Positions 35,211-48,466 of a DNA stretch of 64,000 nucleotides are shown here, piece after piece. The stretch lies in contig JAFLSW010000003.1 of the NCBI GenBank assembly GCA_022510725.1, forward strand, positions 62,001 to 126,000, written 5' to 3'. Source of the DNA: Lachnospiraceae bacterium (GTDB taxonomy: Bacteria; Bacillota; Clostridia; Lachnospirales; Lachnospiraceae). Below the pieces are notes generated by a model. The model was not told where the DNA came from. It did not search any database and saw only the letters and a list, made by a program, of their open reading frames with translations. Numbering within the stretch: position 1 is the first letter of the stretch; each line of letters opens with the position of its first letter. Both the position numbers and the translations under genes were made by a program.

Positions 35211-37790
35211 TTACTCTTCTTCTGTTTGTTCTTCTGTGTTTTCCACTAATTCATCATCTTCCGTCACTTCAGAAAAATCTTCCGGCAGATTTTCATCATC
35301 TACTTCTTCGCCATCTTCTCCCGAAACCTTTTCCCGTACCTTTGCAATTTTGGCAATTTTTACATCCTCATCCAGATTCATCAGTTTCACACCGGAAGTA
35401 TCTCTTCCCTGAATGGAAACATCATCCATGGCAATCTGAATGATAATGCCTTCATCGGTGATCATCATGATCTCATGATCGTCATTCACTGCCTTCACAC
35501 CGATCACATCGCCGGTCTTATCTTTGATCTTATAGCATCTGACACCTTTTCCGCCACGCTTTTGTACATGAAACTCTTCCAAACGGGTTCTCTTGCCCAT
35601 GCCTCTTTCCGATGCAATGAGCAGACTGCTTCCCTGATGTTCTAACTGCATGCCTACGACTTCATCATCTTTTCTGAGATTCATGCCGATAACGCCCATA
35701 GAACTTCTTCCCGTAGCTCTGACATCTGTTTCTTTAAACCGAATACACATGCCTTTTTTGGTTACTAAGAAGATTTCACTTTCCGCATTGGTGCTCTTTA
35801 CCTCGATCAACTCATCATCTTCTCTGATATTGATGGCAACCAGACCATTTTTGCGGATATTTTTAAAATCACTCAAAGGTGTTTTCTTCACAATACCGTT
35901 TTTCGTTACCATAAAGAGATTTCTTTCGGCTTCATAATCCTCAATGGGAATCACTGCAGAAATCTTCTCTCCCGGAATGAGCTGCAGCAGATTAACGATC
36001 GCTGTTCCTCTTGCGGTCCGTCCGGCTTCCGGAATCTGATAAGCCTTTAATCTGTATGCTCTTCCGAAATTAGTGAAGAACATCACATAATTGTGGGTGG
36101 TGGTCATCAAAAGGTCTTCAATATAATCATCCTCTATGGTCTGCATACCCTTAATGCCTTTTCCGCCACGATGCTGCACCTTAAAGTTATTTACCGTCAT
36201 CCTTTTTACATAACCTAAGCTGGTCATGGCAATAATCGTATTATCAAAAGGAATCAGGTCTTCCATGGAAATGTCAAACTCATCATAACCGATCTGGCTT
36301 CTTCTCTCATCACCGAATTTATCGGCAATGATAGTGATCTCTTCTTTGATAACTTTTAACAATTCTTTCTCGTCTGCCAGAATGGATTTTAAATAAGCGA
36401 TCCTTTCCATTAATTCTTTGTGCTCGTTTTCCAGTTTTTCCCTTTCCAAACCGGTAAGAGCTCTCAGACGCATATCCACGATAGCCTGAGCCTGAACATC
36501 TGTTAATCCGAATCTTTGGATCAAGCTTTCCTTTGCTTCCTGGGTATTGGCACTGCCTCTGATGATCTGAATGACTTCATCTATATTATCCAAAGCAATC
36601 AATAAACCCTGTAAAATATGGTCTCTTTCTTCTGCTTTATTCAGATCATATTTAGTTCTTCTGGTAACGACATCTTCCTGATGCTTTAAATAATACTTCA
36701 GCATGTCCAAAAGATTTAATACCTTAGGCTCATTGTTGACCAAAGCCAACATGATCACGCCAAAAGTATCCTGCAGCTGAGTATGCTTGTACAAATGATT
36801 TAACATCACATTGGCATTGACATCTTTTCTCAATTCAATGACAATACGCATACCCTCCCTACTGGATTCATCTCTTAGATCGGTAATGCCATCTAACTTT
36901 TTATCTTTTACCATTTCAGCAATCTTTAAGATCAGATTTGCTTTATTTACCATATAAGGTAATTCGGTAACAATGATCCGGTTCTTTCCATTGGGAAGAG
37001 ACTCAATATTGGTAATTGCCCGTACTCTTACTTTACCTCGTCCGGTCCGATATGCCTCTTCACTTCCTGCAGTACCTAAGATCATGCCGCCGGTAGGAAA
37101 ATCAGGTGCTTTCACGATTTCAAGGACTTCTTCAATATCCGTATCTCTGTCTTCATCGATCCTGTTATCGATGATCTTTACCACACCGTTTACCACTTCT
37201 CTTAAGTTGTGAGGAGGGATATTGGTGGCCATACCTACTGCAATACCGGTAGTACCGTTTACCAAAAGGTTGGGATAACGGCTGGGCAATACGGAGGGTT
37301 CCTTTTCTGTTTCATCAAAGTTAGGAACAAAGTCTACCGTATCTTTATTGATATCTGCCAAAAGTTCCATGGAAATCTTGGAAAGCCTTGCTTCCGTATA
37401 ACGCATAGCCGCCGCGCCATCACCATCCACGGAACCGAAGTTACCATGACCGTCTACCAAAGGATAGCGGAAAGACCATTCCTGTGCCATATTTACCAAA
37501 GCGCCGTAAATAGAGCTATCGCCATGAGGATGATATTTACCCATGGTATCACCGACGATACGGGCGCTCTTACGATGAGGCTTATCAGGTCCGTTATTTA
37601 ATTCTATCATGGAATAAAGCACTCTTCTTTGAACCGGCTTTAAACCATCTCTTACATCAGGAAGTGCTCGGGAAGCAATAACACTCATAGCATAATCAAT
37701 ATAAGAAGTTTCCATTGTCTTCTTCAGATCGACCTGCTTGATCTTATCATATCCCTTATCAAAAATTTGATCGTCCATTTCCGTCTCCAT
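35211..37790 (-). CDS. gyrA: DNA gyrase subunit A
   Basis: Catalytic DNA-cleaving subunit of gyrase. The N-terminal [33 protein letters not shown] block, the catalytic Tyr in [13 protein letters not shown] and the six-bladed C-terminal beta-propeller repeats, with the GyrA-box-like QRGGKGVRC, are present. An acidic Glu/Asp-rich tail of ~45 residues ends the 859-residue protein. The ATG at codon 5 (37778), with GGAG 6 bases ahead, is a likely alternative start. It follows gyrB by 25 bases. Confidence 0.98.
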   Translation of the reverse strand: METEMDDQIFDKGYDKIKQVDLKKTMETSYIDYAMSVIASRALPDVRDGLKPVQRRVLYSMIELNNGPDKPHRKSARIVGDTMGKYHPHGDSSIYGALVNMAQEWSFRYPLVDGHGNFGSVDGDGAAAMRYTEARLSKISMELLADINKDTVDFVPNFDETEKEPSVLPSRYPNLLVNGTTGIAVGMATNIPPHNLREVVNGVVKIIDNRIDEDRDTDIEEVLEIVKAPDFPTGGMILGTAGSEEAYRTGRGKVRVRAITNIESLPNGKNRIIVTELPYMVNKANLILKIAEMVKDKKLDGITDLRDESSREGMRIVIELRKDVNANVMLNHLYKHTQLQDTFGVIMLALVNNEPKVLNLLDMLKYYLKHQEDVVTRRTKYDLNKAEERDHILQGLLIALDNIDEVIQIIRGSANTQEAKESLIQRFGLTDVQAQAIVDMRLRALTGLEREKLENEHKELMERIAYLKSILADEKELLKVIKEEITIIADKFGDERRSQIGYDEFDISMEDLIPFDNTIIAMTSLGYVKRMTVNNFKVQHRGGKGIKGMQTIEDDYIEDLLMTTTHNYVMFFTNFGRAYRLKAYQIPEAGRTARGTAIVNLLQLIPGEKISAVIPIEDYEAERNLFMVTKNGIVKKTPLSDFKNIRKNGLVAINIREDDELIEVKSTNAESEIFLVTKKGMCIRFKETDVRATGRSSMGVIGMNLRKDDEVVGMQLEHQGSSLLIASERGMGKRTRLEEFHVQKRGGKGVRCYKIKDKTGDVIGVKAVNDDHEIMMITDEGIIIQIAMDDVSIQGRDTSGVKLMNLDEDVKIAKIAKVREKVSGEDGEEVDDENLPEDFSEVTEDDELVENTEEQTEEE

Positions 37791-37815
37791 TTCTAAAAAC
37801 AGCTTATGCTAACTA

Positions 37816-40844
<3,029 letters not shown>

Positions 40845-40874
40845 ACTGTTTACCTGTAAATTTAATTAAAAATC

Positions 40875-41087
40875 TTATTTTTCAATCACAATCGTTTCTC
40901 CGTCAAAAGAAACAATATCTCCGTCTACCAGTTTCTTACCTCTTTGATAAACTGTTTCGCCATTAACGGAAACCAAACCATCCAAAATTGACATTTTTGC
41001 ATCCACTCCCGTTTCGGCCAGACCGGATGCTTTTAATGCCTGTCCAAGTTTAATATAATCTTCTTTTAATTTAATCTTATAAACCAT
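40875..41087 (-). CDS. small S4-domain RNA-binding protein (YaaA/RlbA-like)
   Basis: A 70-residue S4 protein always found between dnaN and recF in Firmicutes. The S4 core is IKLGQALKASGLAETGVDAKMSILDGLVSVNGETVYQRGKKLVDGD. A role in 50S assembly has been proposed for the B. subtilis protein. The open frame starts at a TTG (41099), but the ATG at 41087, with AAAGGA upstream, is preferred. It lies 16 bases after dnaN. Confidence 0.9.
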   Translation of the reverse strand: MVYKIKLKEDYIKLGQALKASGLAETGVDAKMSILDGLVSVNGETVYQRGKKLVDGDIVSFDGETIVIEK

Positions 41088-41103
41088 AAAATATTTCAAT
41101 CCT

Positions 41104-42222
41104 TTAATTTGTTACCGTAAAGTTAACAGGAAGGATCAGATATAAGTAACTGCTATCATGATTTCTGATGATACAAGGTGCTTTTGGATTTACCATATAA
41201 ATATCAATTTCCTCATCATCGATTACTTTTAAGGCATCAATCAAAAATTTAGGATTAAAACCGATCATGATATCTTTTCCTTCTTTGGAAATATCAATGT
41301 TTTCATCCATGGAACCACTGGTAGAATTGATTTTTAATTCCATATTAGTTTCTGTAACATTGATAATAATAGGCTTCTTTTCCCCTTCTCTGATCAAAAG
41401 AGTTGCCCTGTTAATACAATCTAAGAAATCTTTTCTATTGATTTTAAATTTTGTTTCATAATCATTGGAAAGCATTTGATCAATTTTAAAATACTCTCCT
41501 TCAATCAGCCTGGACAAAACAATGGTATTGTCAAATTCAAATAAAATATGCTTGTCCGTAAAATAGATCACAACATCTTTATCCGCTTCTCCGGTTAAGA
41601 TCTTACTGATTTCATTCAATGTCTTGCCCGGAACCACAACCTTTATGTAATCATAAGAATCCTTTAATTCAATATTACGAAGAGAAATCCTATGGCCATC
41701 TAAAGAAACTACTTTTAACTGATTGCCGGATATTTCAAACAACTCTCCCGTCATCATTTTATTATTATCATTATCAGCAATAGAAAAAATAGTTTGTCTG
41801 ATGATTTCTTTTAATGTAAACTGGCTGATCACAATACTATTTTCTTTTTCTATTTCAGGTATTTCAGGTAAATAGGAAAAATCTTCTCCACTTTTTCCAA
41901 CAATATCAAACTTTGCTTTTTCACAAACAATGCGTGTATTATATCCGCCATCTGTTTCAATGGTAATGACATCACCGGTAAAGCTTCTTATGATCTCTGA
42001 AAAAATCTTAGCATTCAAAGCTATGATACCTTTTTCTATAATATCGCCTTCAATAATGGTTTCTATACCAAGTTCCATATCATTTGCTATTAATTTTATT
42101 ACTCCTTTGGATGCATCGATCAATATACATTCTAAAATAGGCATGGTGGTTTTTGCAGGAACTGCCTTACTAACAGCTGAAATTCCATTTAAAAGATTTG
42201 CTTTTTTACAAACAAGTTTCAT
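41104..42222 (-). CDS. dnaN: DNA polymerase III beta subunit (sliding clamp)
   Basis: Ring-shaped processivity clamp. The 372 residues run through three similar domains, with family features such as PILECILIDA, LDGHRISLR, FNPKFLIDALKVI and the C-terminal YLYLILPVN. The leader is odd: AAGGGAG is 13 bases from the ATG and a DnaA-box-like TTATGCACA (minus strand) sits between them. Confidence 0.97.
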   Translation of the reverse strand: MKLVCKKANLLNGISAVSKAVPAKTTMPILECILIDASKGVIKLIANDMELGIETIIEGDIIEKGIIALNAKIFSEIIRSFTGDVITIETDGGYNTRIVCEKAKFDIVGKSGEDFSYLPEIPEIEKENSIVISQFTLKEIIRQTIFSIADNDNNKMMTGELFEISGNQLKVVSLDGHRISLRNIELKDSYDYIKVVVPGKTLNEISKILTGEADKDVVIYFTDKHILFEFDNTIVLSRLIEGEYFKIDQMLSNDYETKFKINRKDFLDCINRATLLIREGEKKPIIINVTETNMELKINSTSGSMDENIDISKEGKDIMIGFNPKFLIDALKVIDDEEIDIYMVNPKAPCIIRNHDSSYLYLILPVNFTVTN

Positions 42223-42419
42223 AATTGTGCATAAACTCCCTTCAAAAAAATGAATTTTTCTTTTACGCGCATAATAATATAAATATATTATTTTTAAAAG
42301 AAGTAATAATAATCTTTGTGGAAATGTTCATAACCTTATCTATTATATCATTTTTAAAGAAAAAATGCCATGAATAAGTATGTGAATATGAAATATTTTT
42401 CATGTGGAAAAAAGACCAC
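42223..42419. other. dnaA-dnaN intergenic region with DnaA-box-like sites
   Basis: AT-rich 197-base spacer. Minus-strand DnaA-box-like sites are TTATGCACA (42226-42234), ATATTCACA (42381-42389, two mismatches) and TTTTCCACA (42403-42411, one mismatch). A long A/T stretch lies at 42262-42312. In B. subtilis this spacer is part of a two-part oriC and holds the unwinding element. Confidence 0.6.
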
Positions 42420-43769
42420 TTATACACTTATTTTTTTCTTGATGATATCAACCTTATTTTTAATGTCAGCATTTTTGTCCATTTCTTCTTTAATTTTGTT
42501 GATTCCGTGGATAACTGTAGTATGATCCTTTTTATTTAAAAGTTTTGCTGTGGATTCTAAAGAAGTAGCAGTATATTCCCGGATCATATACATACAGATC
42601 TGTCTTGGAATGACAAATTCAGCATTTCTTTTCTTGGAGGTAATGTCTTCTGAAGAAATACCAAAGTGATCGGCTACTATTTTAATAATGAAGGAAGGAG
42701 TGATTTCTTTTGGTGCTTCAGGATAAATGATATCCTTTAATGCATCTTCTGCCAATTGCAGATTTAATTCTGTATTATTTAATCTGGAAGCTGCAATTAC
42801 CTTTCTTAAAGCTCCTTCTAATTCTCTGATATTTGATTTTACATTAGTAGCAATATAGTTGATGACTTCATCATCTATTAATTTGTCATAAATTTCTGCA
42901 TTTTTGCGCAGAATGGCCATACGAGTTTCGTAATTAGGGGGCTGGATGTCAGCGATCAGACCCCATTCAAAACGAGAACGGAATCGTTCTTCCAAGGTTT
43001 CCATTTCTTTTGGAGGCTTATCAGAAGAAAGAATGATCTGTTTGCCGGCAGTATGTAATACATTAAAAGTATGAAAAAATTCTTCCTGGGTACTTTCTTT
43101 TCCTATGATAAATTGCACATCATCCAATAATAAAACATCTACAGTTCTGTATTTTTCTCTTAATTTTGTCATAGCAGCGGCATTACCGCTTCTGATGGAT
43201 TCGATCACTTCGTTGGTAAATTCTTCACTATTGACATAAATAACTTTTTTTTCAGGATTTTGTTCCAGGATAAAATGTCCGATAGAATGCATTAAGTGAG
43301 TCTTACCCAATCCTGCTCCTCCATATAAATAAAGAGGATTATAAGCTTCTCCCGGAGATTCTGCTACGGCTAAGGCTGCAGAATGGGCAAATTTATTATT
43401 GCTTCCTACAACAAAGGTATCAAATTTATATTTTGGATTTAAATTTGCATTGGTACTATTAATATTGTATACATTGGCTTTTTCAATTTCTTTAAAATCT
43501 TCTTCAATATCCTTTTCTAATAGGAAGGAAACCCCATATTCTTTATTGAACATTTCAGAAATGGATACCTGGAAAAAATTCTTATATTTATTGGTAATGT
43601 AATTGACAGCATGAGCCTGATCAGAAGGTATTAAAATAGTAACAACCTGATTTTCCTCTTTGTGAAATTTAAGAGGTTTGATCCAGGTATTATAAGAAAC
43701 ATCCGTCAATTCATATTCTTTTTTAATGATCTCTTTGATTTCTTCCCATTTTTCCGAAATCTCGCTCAT
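42420..43769 (-). CDS. dnaA: chromosomal replication initiator DnaA
   Basis: Binds DnaA boxes and opens oriC. Domain I (about 1-85), a short linker, the AAA+ domain with Walker A GGAGLGKTH (150-158), Walker B VLLLDDVQFI, and the DNA-binding helix-turn-helix with the signature DHTTVIHGINKI near the C-terminus are all present. 449 residues. AAAGGAG precedes the ATG. Confidence 0.99.
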   Translation of the reverse strand: MSEISEKWEEIKEIIKKEYELTDVSYNTWIKPLKFHKEENQVVTILIPSDQAHAVNYITNKYKNFFQVSISEMFNKEYGVSFLLEKDIEEDFKEIEKANVYNINSTNANLNPKYKFDTFVVGSNNKFAHSAALAVAESPGEAYNPLYLYGGAGLGKTHLMHSIGHFILEQNPEKKVIYVNSEEFTNEVIESIRSGNAAAMTKLREKYRTVDVLLLDDVQFIIGKESTQEEFFHTFNVLHTAGKQIILSSDKPPKEMETLEERFRSRFEWGLIADIQPPNYETRMAILRKNAEIYDKLIDDEVINYIATNVKSNIRELEGALRKVIAASRLNNTELNLQLAEDALKDIIYPEAPKEITPSFIIKIVADHFGISSEDITSKKRNAEFVIPRQICMYMIREYTATSLESTAKLLNKKDHTTVIHGINKIKEEMDKNADIKNKVDIIKKKISV

Positions 43770-43805
43770 AACTAAAACTCCTTTACAAAAAAGATTTCCT
43801 TTCTA

Positions 43806-43834
43806 ATATTAAACTAAAAATTTATAAAATTCAA
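43806..43834 (-). promoter_or_regulatory. dnaA promoter
   Basis: Minus strand TTGAAT (43834-43829) and TAATAT (43811-43806), spacer 17. A DnaA box (43845-43853) lies 10 bases upstream of the -35, which fits autoregulation. Confidence 0.55.
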
Positions 43835-44201
43835 ATTCTTAAACTTTTCCACATAGCCTTGTGCAAAATATGGACTAGTTTACATATATCAAATATTGTT
43901 TGTGGAATTTGTGAATAATATTTTTTAAATTATAAACAAAATATTTCTTGATTTTATTGGTTTTTGAAAAAAGTATTGTGTAGTATTTTGGATTTATTTT
44001 CAGTTATCCACAAAAAATTCACAAAATGTGGATATTTTATGTAAATTATTTTAGGATAAACATCATTTTTTTTAATTCCATATATTGAGGTATTATTTTT
44101 ATTAAACTACAAAATATAGATTAAAAATTTTTTAAAAAAAATTGTATAAAAATTGTACTTTTAAAAAAATAGAAAAATGCTTAAAAATCCTTTCTATTTG
44201 C

Positions 44202-44230
44202 TTGACTTATGGCTTTTATTCCAATATAAT
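44202..44230 (+). promoter_or_regulatory. rpmH promoter
   Basis: TTGACT (44202-44207) and a perfect TATAAT (44225-44230), spacer 17, 42 bases before rpmH. Confidence 0.75.
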
Positions 44231-44272
44231 CGTAATGATTGTTTCTGACAAAGTAAAGGAGGTGTATGATCT

Positions 44273-44407
44273 ATGAAAATGACATTTCAGCCTAAAAGAA
44301 GACAGAGAAGCAAAGTTCATGGCTTCAGATCCAGAATGAGTACTCCGGGCGGAAGAAAAGTACTGGCAGCTAGAAGAGCGAAAGGAAGAAAAAGATTATC
44401 CGCTTAG
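44273..44407 (+). CDS. rpmH: 50S ribosomal protein L34
   Basis: 44-residue, strongly basic L34: it begins [18 protein letters not shown] and continues with [20 protein letters not shown]. It is the shortest gene in the window. AGGAGGTG lies 9 bases before the ATG. The TAG stop is the first base triplet of the following terminator stem. rpmH directly across oriC from dnaA is the classical bacterial arrangement. Confidence 0.98.
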   Translation: MKMTFQPKRRQRSKVHGFRSRMSTPGGRKVLAARRAKGRKRLSA

Positions 44408-44431
44408 GCCGCAATTTTGTGGCCTATTTTT
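44405..44431 (+). terminator. terminator/attenuator between rpmH and rnpA
   Basis: TAGGCCGCAA (44405-44414) pairs with TTGTGGCCTA (44417-44426, one G-U), followed by five T. The rpmH stop codon is inside the stem. It should lower rnpA expression relative to the ribosomal protein. Confidence 0.75.
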
Positions 44432-44460
44432 CTCTGAATATATATAAGGAAGAAACAGGT

Positions 44461-44802
44461 ATGAAATTTTCAGAGTCTTTAAAAAAAAATCAGCAGTTTC
44501 GAGAGGTTTATAAAAAGGGAAGATCTCTCGCAAATAAATATTTGGTAATATATGTGTTAGAAAACAATCAAAATAAAAACTATCTGGGAATTTCAGTAAG
44601 CAAAAAAGTAGGAAACAGTGTAGTCAGACATCGTTTGGCCAGACTGATCCGAGAAAGTTACCGACTACATGAAGATATGTTTAATAGTGGTTTAAACATA
44701 GTAGTTGTTGTTAGAAACAGCGCTGCCAATATTTCTTATCATGAAATGGATAGTGCTTTATTACATCTTTTAAGACTTCATAAGATCATAAAGGAAGTCT
44801 GA
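44461..44802 (+). CDS. rnpA: ribonuclease P protein component
   Basis: Protein subunit of RNase P, which trims tRNA 5' ends. The RNR motif region reads [20 protein letters not shown], and [26 protein letters not shown] precedes it. The ATG at 44461 ([13 protein letters not shown]) with GGAAGAA ahead is chosen, giving 113 residues; the open frame extends upstream into the terminator. Confidence 0.96.
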   Translation: MKFSESLKKNQQFREVYKKGRSLANKYLVIYVLENNQNKNYLGISVSKKVGNSVVRHRLARLIRESYRLHEDMFNSGLNIVVVVRNSAANISYHEMDSALLHLLRLHKIIKEV

Positions 44803-44815
44803 TTCGAAATTAGAA

Positions 44816-45025
44816 ATGAAGAATATTTTAATTGCAGTCATTCAATTTTATAGAAAAAATATTTCTCCGATGAAAACTACCAAATGTCCTTATTATCCCA
44901 GCTGTTCTCAATATGGTTTGGAAGCGGTTGAAAAATATGGAGCATTAAAAGGCGGTTTGCTTGCTTTATGGAGAATCATAAGATGTAATCCTTTTTCAAA
45001 AGGCGGGTATGATCCCGTTCCTTAA
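44816..45025 (+). CDS. yidD: membrane protein insertion efficiency factor YidD
   Basis: 69-residue YidD family protein. The motif [25 protein letters not shown] and ending [13 protein letters not shown] are diagnostic. It sits between rnpA and yidC as in most bacteria. No clear Shine-Dalgarno sequence precedes its ATG, so it may depend on rnpA translation 13 bases upstream. Confidence 0.95.
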   Translation: MKNILIAVIQFYRKNISPMKTTKCPYYPSCSQYGLEAVEKYGALKGGLLALWRIIRCNPFSKGGYDPVP

Positions 45026-45042
45026 TTTATCAGGAGGATAGA

Positions 45043-46332
45043 ATGTCAGGAATTTTATTAACTAAAACCTCTACTTTTATTATAGGACCGGTGGCAACAT
45101 TACTGGGATATTTGATGAATGGTATTTTTAACTTATTAAATATGATCGGTATTCCTAATATTGGTTTATCAATCATTATTTTCGTTATCATTATTTATCT
45201 TTGTATGATGCCTCTTACTGTAAAACAACAGAAGTTTTCCAAGCTTCAGGCAAAAATGAATCCTGAATTACAGGAAATCAGAAAAAAGTACGAAGGAAAA
45301 AAAGATAATGATTCCATGATGGCAATGAATGAAGAAACCCAGGAAGTTTATAAAAAATACGGCGTTTCTCCTACAGGAAGCTGCGTTCAGCTTTTGATCC
45401 AGATGCCGATCTTATTATCTTTGTATCGGGTAATATATAATATTCCCGCTTATGTTCCTTCCGTAAAAAATGTTTTTACCGGTTTGGTGGATAAATTAAC
45501 TGTTTTGGAAGGTTCTTCTGAATATTTACAGTCCTTTGAAAATGCCAGGTATTTTAGTAAGCAATTTGCCAGTGAAGCATTTGCTGCCGGCGGCGAAACA
45601 ATGAGGAATACTTTTATTGATGTGTTAAATAAAGCTTCTACCGCAGAGTGGATGTCTTTAAAAACACAATTTCCCAGCGTTTCCGATTTAGTTCAATCAA
45701 CTTATGATACTTTACATCAATATAATAATTTCTTTGGTTTAAACATTGGAGATTCTCCTTTGTTTTCTATGAAAGAAGCTTTTGGAGCAGGAAATTATCT
45801 TTTGGTATTTGGAGCGTTGTTAGTTCCGATCTTTGCTGCATTATTCCAGTTTTTAAGTGTGAAATTAATGCCTCAGGTAAATAATGATCAGAGCAGCGGA
45901 AATGAAACTGCAGATACTATGATGGCTACCATGAAAACTATGAATTATACCATGCCGATCATGTCAGCGGTTTTATGTTTTACGCTTCCTGCCGGTATGG
46001 GAATTTACTGGGTAGCAGGTTCTTTGATCAGATGTATCCAGCAGATTGCCATTAACAGACATATTGATAAGATCGATTTTGATGAACTGATCAAGAAAAA
46101 TCAGGAAAAACAAGCTAAAAAAGTAAAAAAAGAAGTGGATTCCTCTCTTCTTATTAAAAATGCAAATATCAGAACAAAAGCATCTTTAAGCGGCGATAAT
46201 ACTATGAGTCAAAAAGAAAAGGACGCTTTGATCGAAGAGGCAAGAAAGAAAAATGCCAATGCAAAGCCGGGAAGTATTGCCGCAAAAGCAAATATGGTAA
46301 AAGATTATAATGAAAATAAGATTTCTAAATAG
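45043..46332 (+). CDS. yidC: membrane protein insertase YidC
   Basis: Inserts and folds inner membrane proteins with or without Sec. Five membrane segments fit the YidC core: a signal-anchor (about 10-32), helix 2 at about 40-60, then KFSKLQAKMNPELQEIRKKY, and helices 3-5 between about 120 and 340. No lipobox Cys is present, unlike Bacillus SpoIIIJ. At 429 residues it is long because of a ~110-residue hydrophilic insert (about 145-255). The C-terminal tail is basic. CAGGAGG precedes the ATG. Confidence 0.95.
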   Translation: MSGILLTKTSTFIIGPVATLLGYLMNGIFNLLNMIGIPNIGLSIIIFVIIIYLCMMPLTVKQQKFSKLQAKMNPELQEIRKKYEGKKDNDSMMAMNEETQEVYKKYGVSPTGSCVQLLIQMPILLSLYRVIYNIPAYVPSVKNVFTGLVDKLTVLEGSSEYLQSFENARYFSKQFASEAFAAGGETMRNTFIDVLNKASTAEWMSLKTQFPSVSDLVQSTYDTLHQYNNFFGLNIGDSPLFSMKEAFGAGNYLLVFGALLVPIFAALFQFLSVKLMPQVNNDQSSGNETADTMMATMKTMNYTMPIMSAVLCFTLPAGMGIYWVAGSLIRCIQQIAINRHIDKIDFDELIKKNQEKQAKKVKKEVDSSLLIKNANIRTKASLSGDNTMSQKEKDALIEEARKKNANAKPGSIAAKANMVKDYNENKISK

Positions 46333-46343
46333 GAGGAAATAAA

Positions 46344-46976
46344 ATGGAATTTGTTGAAGTATCTGCTAAAACAGTATCAGATGCCATTACCGAGGCATGT
46401 CAGAAATTATCCGTTACCAGTGATAAATTGGAATATGAAGTTGTACAGGAAGGATCCTCAGGATTTTTGGGAATCAATGCAAAGCCTGCTATCATCAAAG
46501 CAAAGATCAAAGAAGAAAATAAATCCATCGATATGAAAGCAAAGGATTTTCTTACTGATGTATTCAGGTCTATGAATTTGGCAGTTGCTATTGATGCAAA
46601 ATTTGATGATATTGAAAATACTTTGGATATTGATCTGTCCGGAGAAGAAATGGGTGTATTGATCGGTAAGAGAGGTCAGACTTTAGATTCTTTACAGTAT
46701 CTGGTTTCTTTGGTAGTAAATAAGGATGTAGATGATTATATCCGGGTAAAGATCGATACAGAAAATTACAGACAGAGGAGAAAAGAAACTCTTGAGAATC
46801 TGGCAAAAAATATTTCTTATAAAGTAAAGAGAACCAGAAGGCCTGTTTCTTTAGAGCCTATGAATCCTTATGAAAGACGGATCATCCATTCTGCGCTGCA
46901 GAATGATAAATATGTTACTACTCACAGCGAGGGAGAAGAGCCTTACAGAAAAGTAGTAGTTACATTAAAGAAATAA
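46344..46976 (+). CDS. khpB: RNA-binding protein Jag/KhpB
   Basis: SpoIIIJ-associated RNA-binding protein. An N-terminal Jag_N domain (MEFVEVSAKTVSDAITEACQ, GSSGFLGINAKPA) is followed by a KH domain with GVLIGKRGQTLDSLQYLVSL and an R3H domain ending MNPYERRIIHSALQ. 210 residues, typical. TAGGAGG precedes it, 11 bases after yidC. Confidence 0.95.
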   Translation: MEFVEVSAKTVSDAITEACQKLSVTSDKLEYEVVQEGSSGFLGINAKPAIIKAKIKEENKSIDMKAKDFLTDVFRSMNLAVAIDAKFDDIENTLDIDLSGEEMGVLIGKRGQTLDSLQYLVSLVVNKDVDDYIRVKIDTENYRQRRKETLENLAKNISYKVKRTRRPVSLEPMNPYERRIIHSALQNDKYVTTHSEGEEPYRKVVVTLKK

Positions 46977-46985
46977 ACAGATCAT

Positions 46986-47037
46986 AAAAGCTGTTATAAT
47001 TTGTCAAATGAAAGGATTTGGATTATAACAGCTTTTT
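46986..47037 (+). terminator. long intrinsic terminator after khpB
   Basis: AAAAGCTGTTATAAT (46986-47000) pairs with ATTATAACAGCTTTT (47022-47036), with an inner CAAAT/ATTTG helix in the loop, followed by T-rich sequence. It ends the rpmH-khpB unit before mnmE. Confidence 0.8.
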
Positions 47038-47058
47038 CTTATTTTATGGAGTTTTTTC

Positions 47059-48453
47059 ATGATGAAAACAGATACAATTGCTGCCATTGCAACAGGAATG
47101 GCTAACTCCGGTATTGGAATTATCAGGTTAAGCGGACCGGATTCTATAGAAATTGCAGATAGGATCTATCGGTCCAAAAATAACAAAAAGAAATTGATGG
47201 ATCAAAAAAGCCATACGGTTCATTATGGTTTTATTTATGATGAAGAAATGTTATTGGATGAGGTCATGGTTGTTTTAATGAAGGCTCCCAATAGTTTTAC
47301 TGCAGAAGATACGGTAGAGATCAACTGTCATGGCGGCATGTTGGTGATGAAAAAGATTTTGGAAGCTGCTCTTAAAAATGGAGCAAGGGCAGCAGAGCCG
47401 GGTGAATTTTCCAAAAGAGCTTTTTTAAATGGAAGAATTGATCTGACCAAAGCGGAAGCTGTTATGGATCTGATTTCTTCAGAAAATGATTATGCCATGC
47501 AGGCTTCTCTTCATCAGTTAAAAGGAACTATTTATGAAAAGATAGTAGATCTTAGAAAAAAGATCATTTATGAAATTGCTTTTATTGAATCGGCTTTGGA
47601 TGATCCGGAGCATATTTCCACAGAGGGATATGCTGAAAAATTATCTTTGGTTGTAGATGGATTATTAAAAGAATTATTTTTACTGATTCGAAGCTTTGAT
47701 AACGGAAAGATCGTAAAAGAAGGGATCCATGCTGTGATCGTAGGTAAGCCAAATGCAGGAAAATCTTCCTTATTAAATAAGCTTTTGGGTGAGGAAAAAG
47801 CAATCGTTACGGAAATTGAAGGTACTACCAGAGATGTATTGGAACAATATATCAATCTGGATGGTATCGGAATTCATCTGATGGATACAGCCGGCATCAG
47901 AAGTACAGAGGATGTTGTAGAAAAAATAGGCGTAGATAAAGCAAAGGAACAGATCTTAAACGGAGATGTGATCATTTATATGGTAGACTCTTCCGGAGAT
48001 TTTGATGAGAATGATAAAAATATCTTAAAATTGTTATCCGGTAAGAAATCCATTATTTTATTAAATAAATCGGATCTGAATACGGTGATCACTTATGAGG
48101 ATATGAAAAAAATGTGTGAGGATTTTATAGATGAGTATCAGATCATTCAGACTTCCATGACAGAAGATACCGGTATTTCGGAATTGGAAGAAGCTTTGAA
48201 GGAAATGTTTATTACCGGAAAGATCAGCATGAATGAGGAACTCACCATTACCAATGTAAGACATAAAGAAGCATTGTGTCTTGCAGAGGAATCCTTAAAG
48301 TTGGTTTTAAAAAGTATTGAAGATGAAATGCCGGAGGATTTTTATTCCATAGATCTAATGAGTGCTTATCAGGCTCTTGGAAATATGATTGGTGAAGAAG
48401 TTGGCGAAGATTTGGTAAATGAGATATTTTCCAAATTCTGTATGGGTAAATAA
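47059..48453 (+). CDS. mnmE: tRNA modification GTPase MnmE
   Basis: With MnmG makes the 5-carboxymethylaminomethyl group on U34 of certain tRNAs. The N-terminal folate-binding domain starts with [22 protein letters not shown], the G domain shows [16 protein letters not shown] and NKSD, and the C-terminus is the diagnostic CMGK. 464 residues. The start has two ATG codons in a row. mnmG follows 13 bases later. Confidence 0.97.
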   Translation: MMKTDTIAAIATGMANSGIGIIRLSGPDSIEIADRIYRSKNNKKKLMDQKSHTVHYGFIYDEEMLLDEVMVVLMKAPNSFTAEDTVEINCHGGMLVMKKILEAALKNGARAAEPGEFSKRAFLNGRIDLTKAEAVMDLISSENDYAMQASLHQLKGTIYEKIVDLRKKIIYEIAFIESALDDPEHISTEGYAEKLSLVVDGLLKELFLLIRSFDNGKIVKEGIHAVIVGKPNAGKSSLLNKLLGEEKAIVTEIEGTTRDVLEQYINLDGIGIHLMDTAGIRSTEDVVEKIGVDKAKEQILNGDVIIYMVDSSGDFDENDKNILKLLSGKKSIILLNKSDLNTVITYEDMKKMCEDFIDEYQIIQTSMTEDTGISELEEALKEMFITGKISMNEELTITNVRHKEALCLAEESLKLVLKSIEDEMPEDFYSIDLMSAYQALGNMIGEEVGEDLVNEIFSKFCMGK

Positions 48454-48466
48454 AGAAGGAAAAAGA

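Larger units (their letters stand above)
43770..44272. other. oriC: chromosomal origin region oriC
   Basis: Very AT-rich 503-base spacer between the divergent dnaA and rpmH genes. DnaA boxes: TTTTCCACA (43845-43853), TTATTCACA on minus (43910-43918), a perfect TTATCCACA (44004-44012) and ATATCCACA on minus (44027-44035); the other three have one mismatch. An A/T stretch follows at 44040-44200. The switch in gene direction at this point supports its role as origin. Confidence 0.88.
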
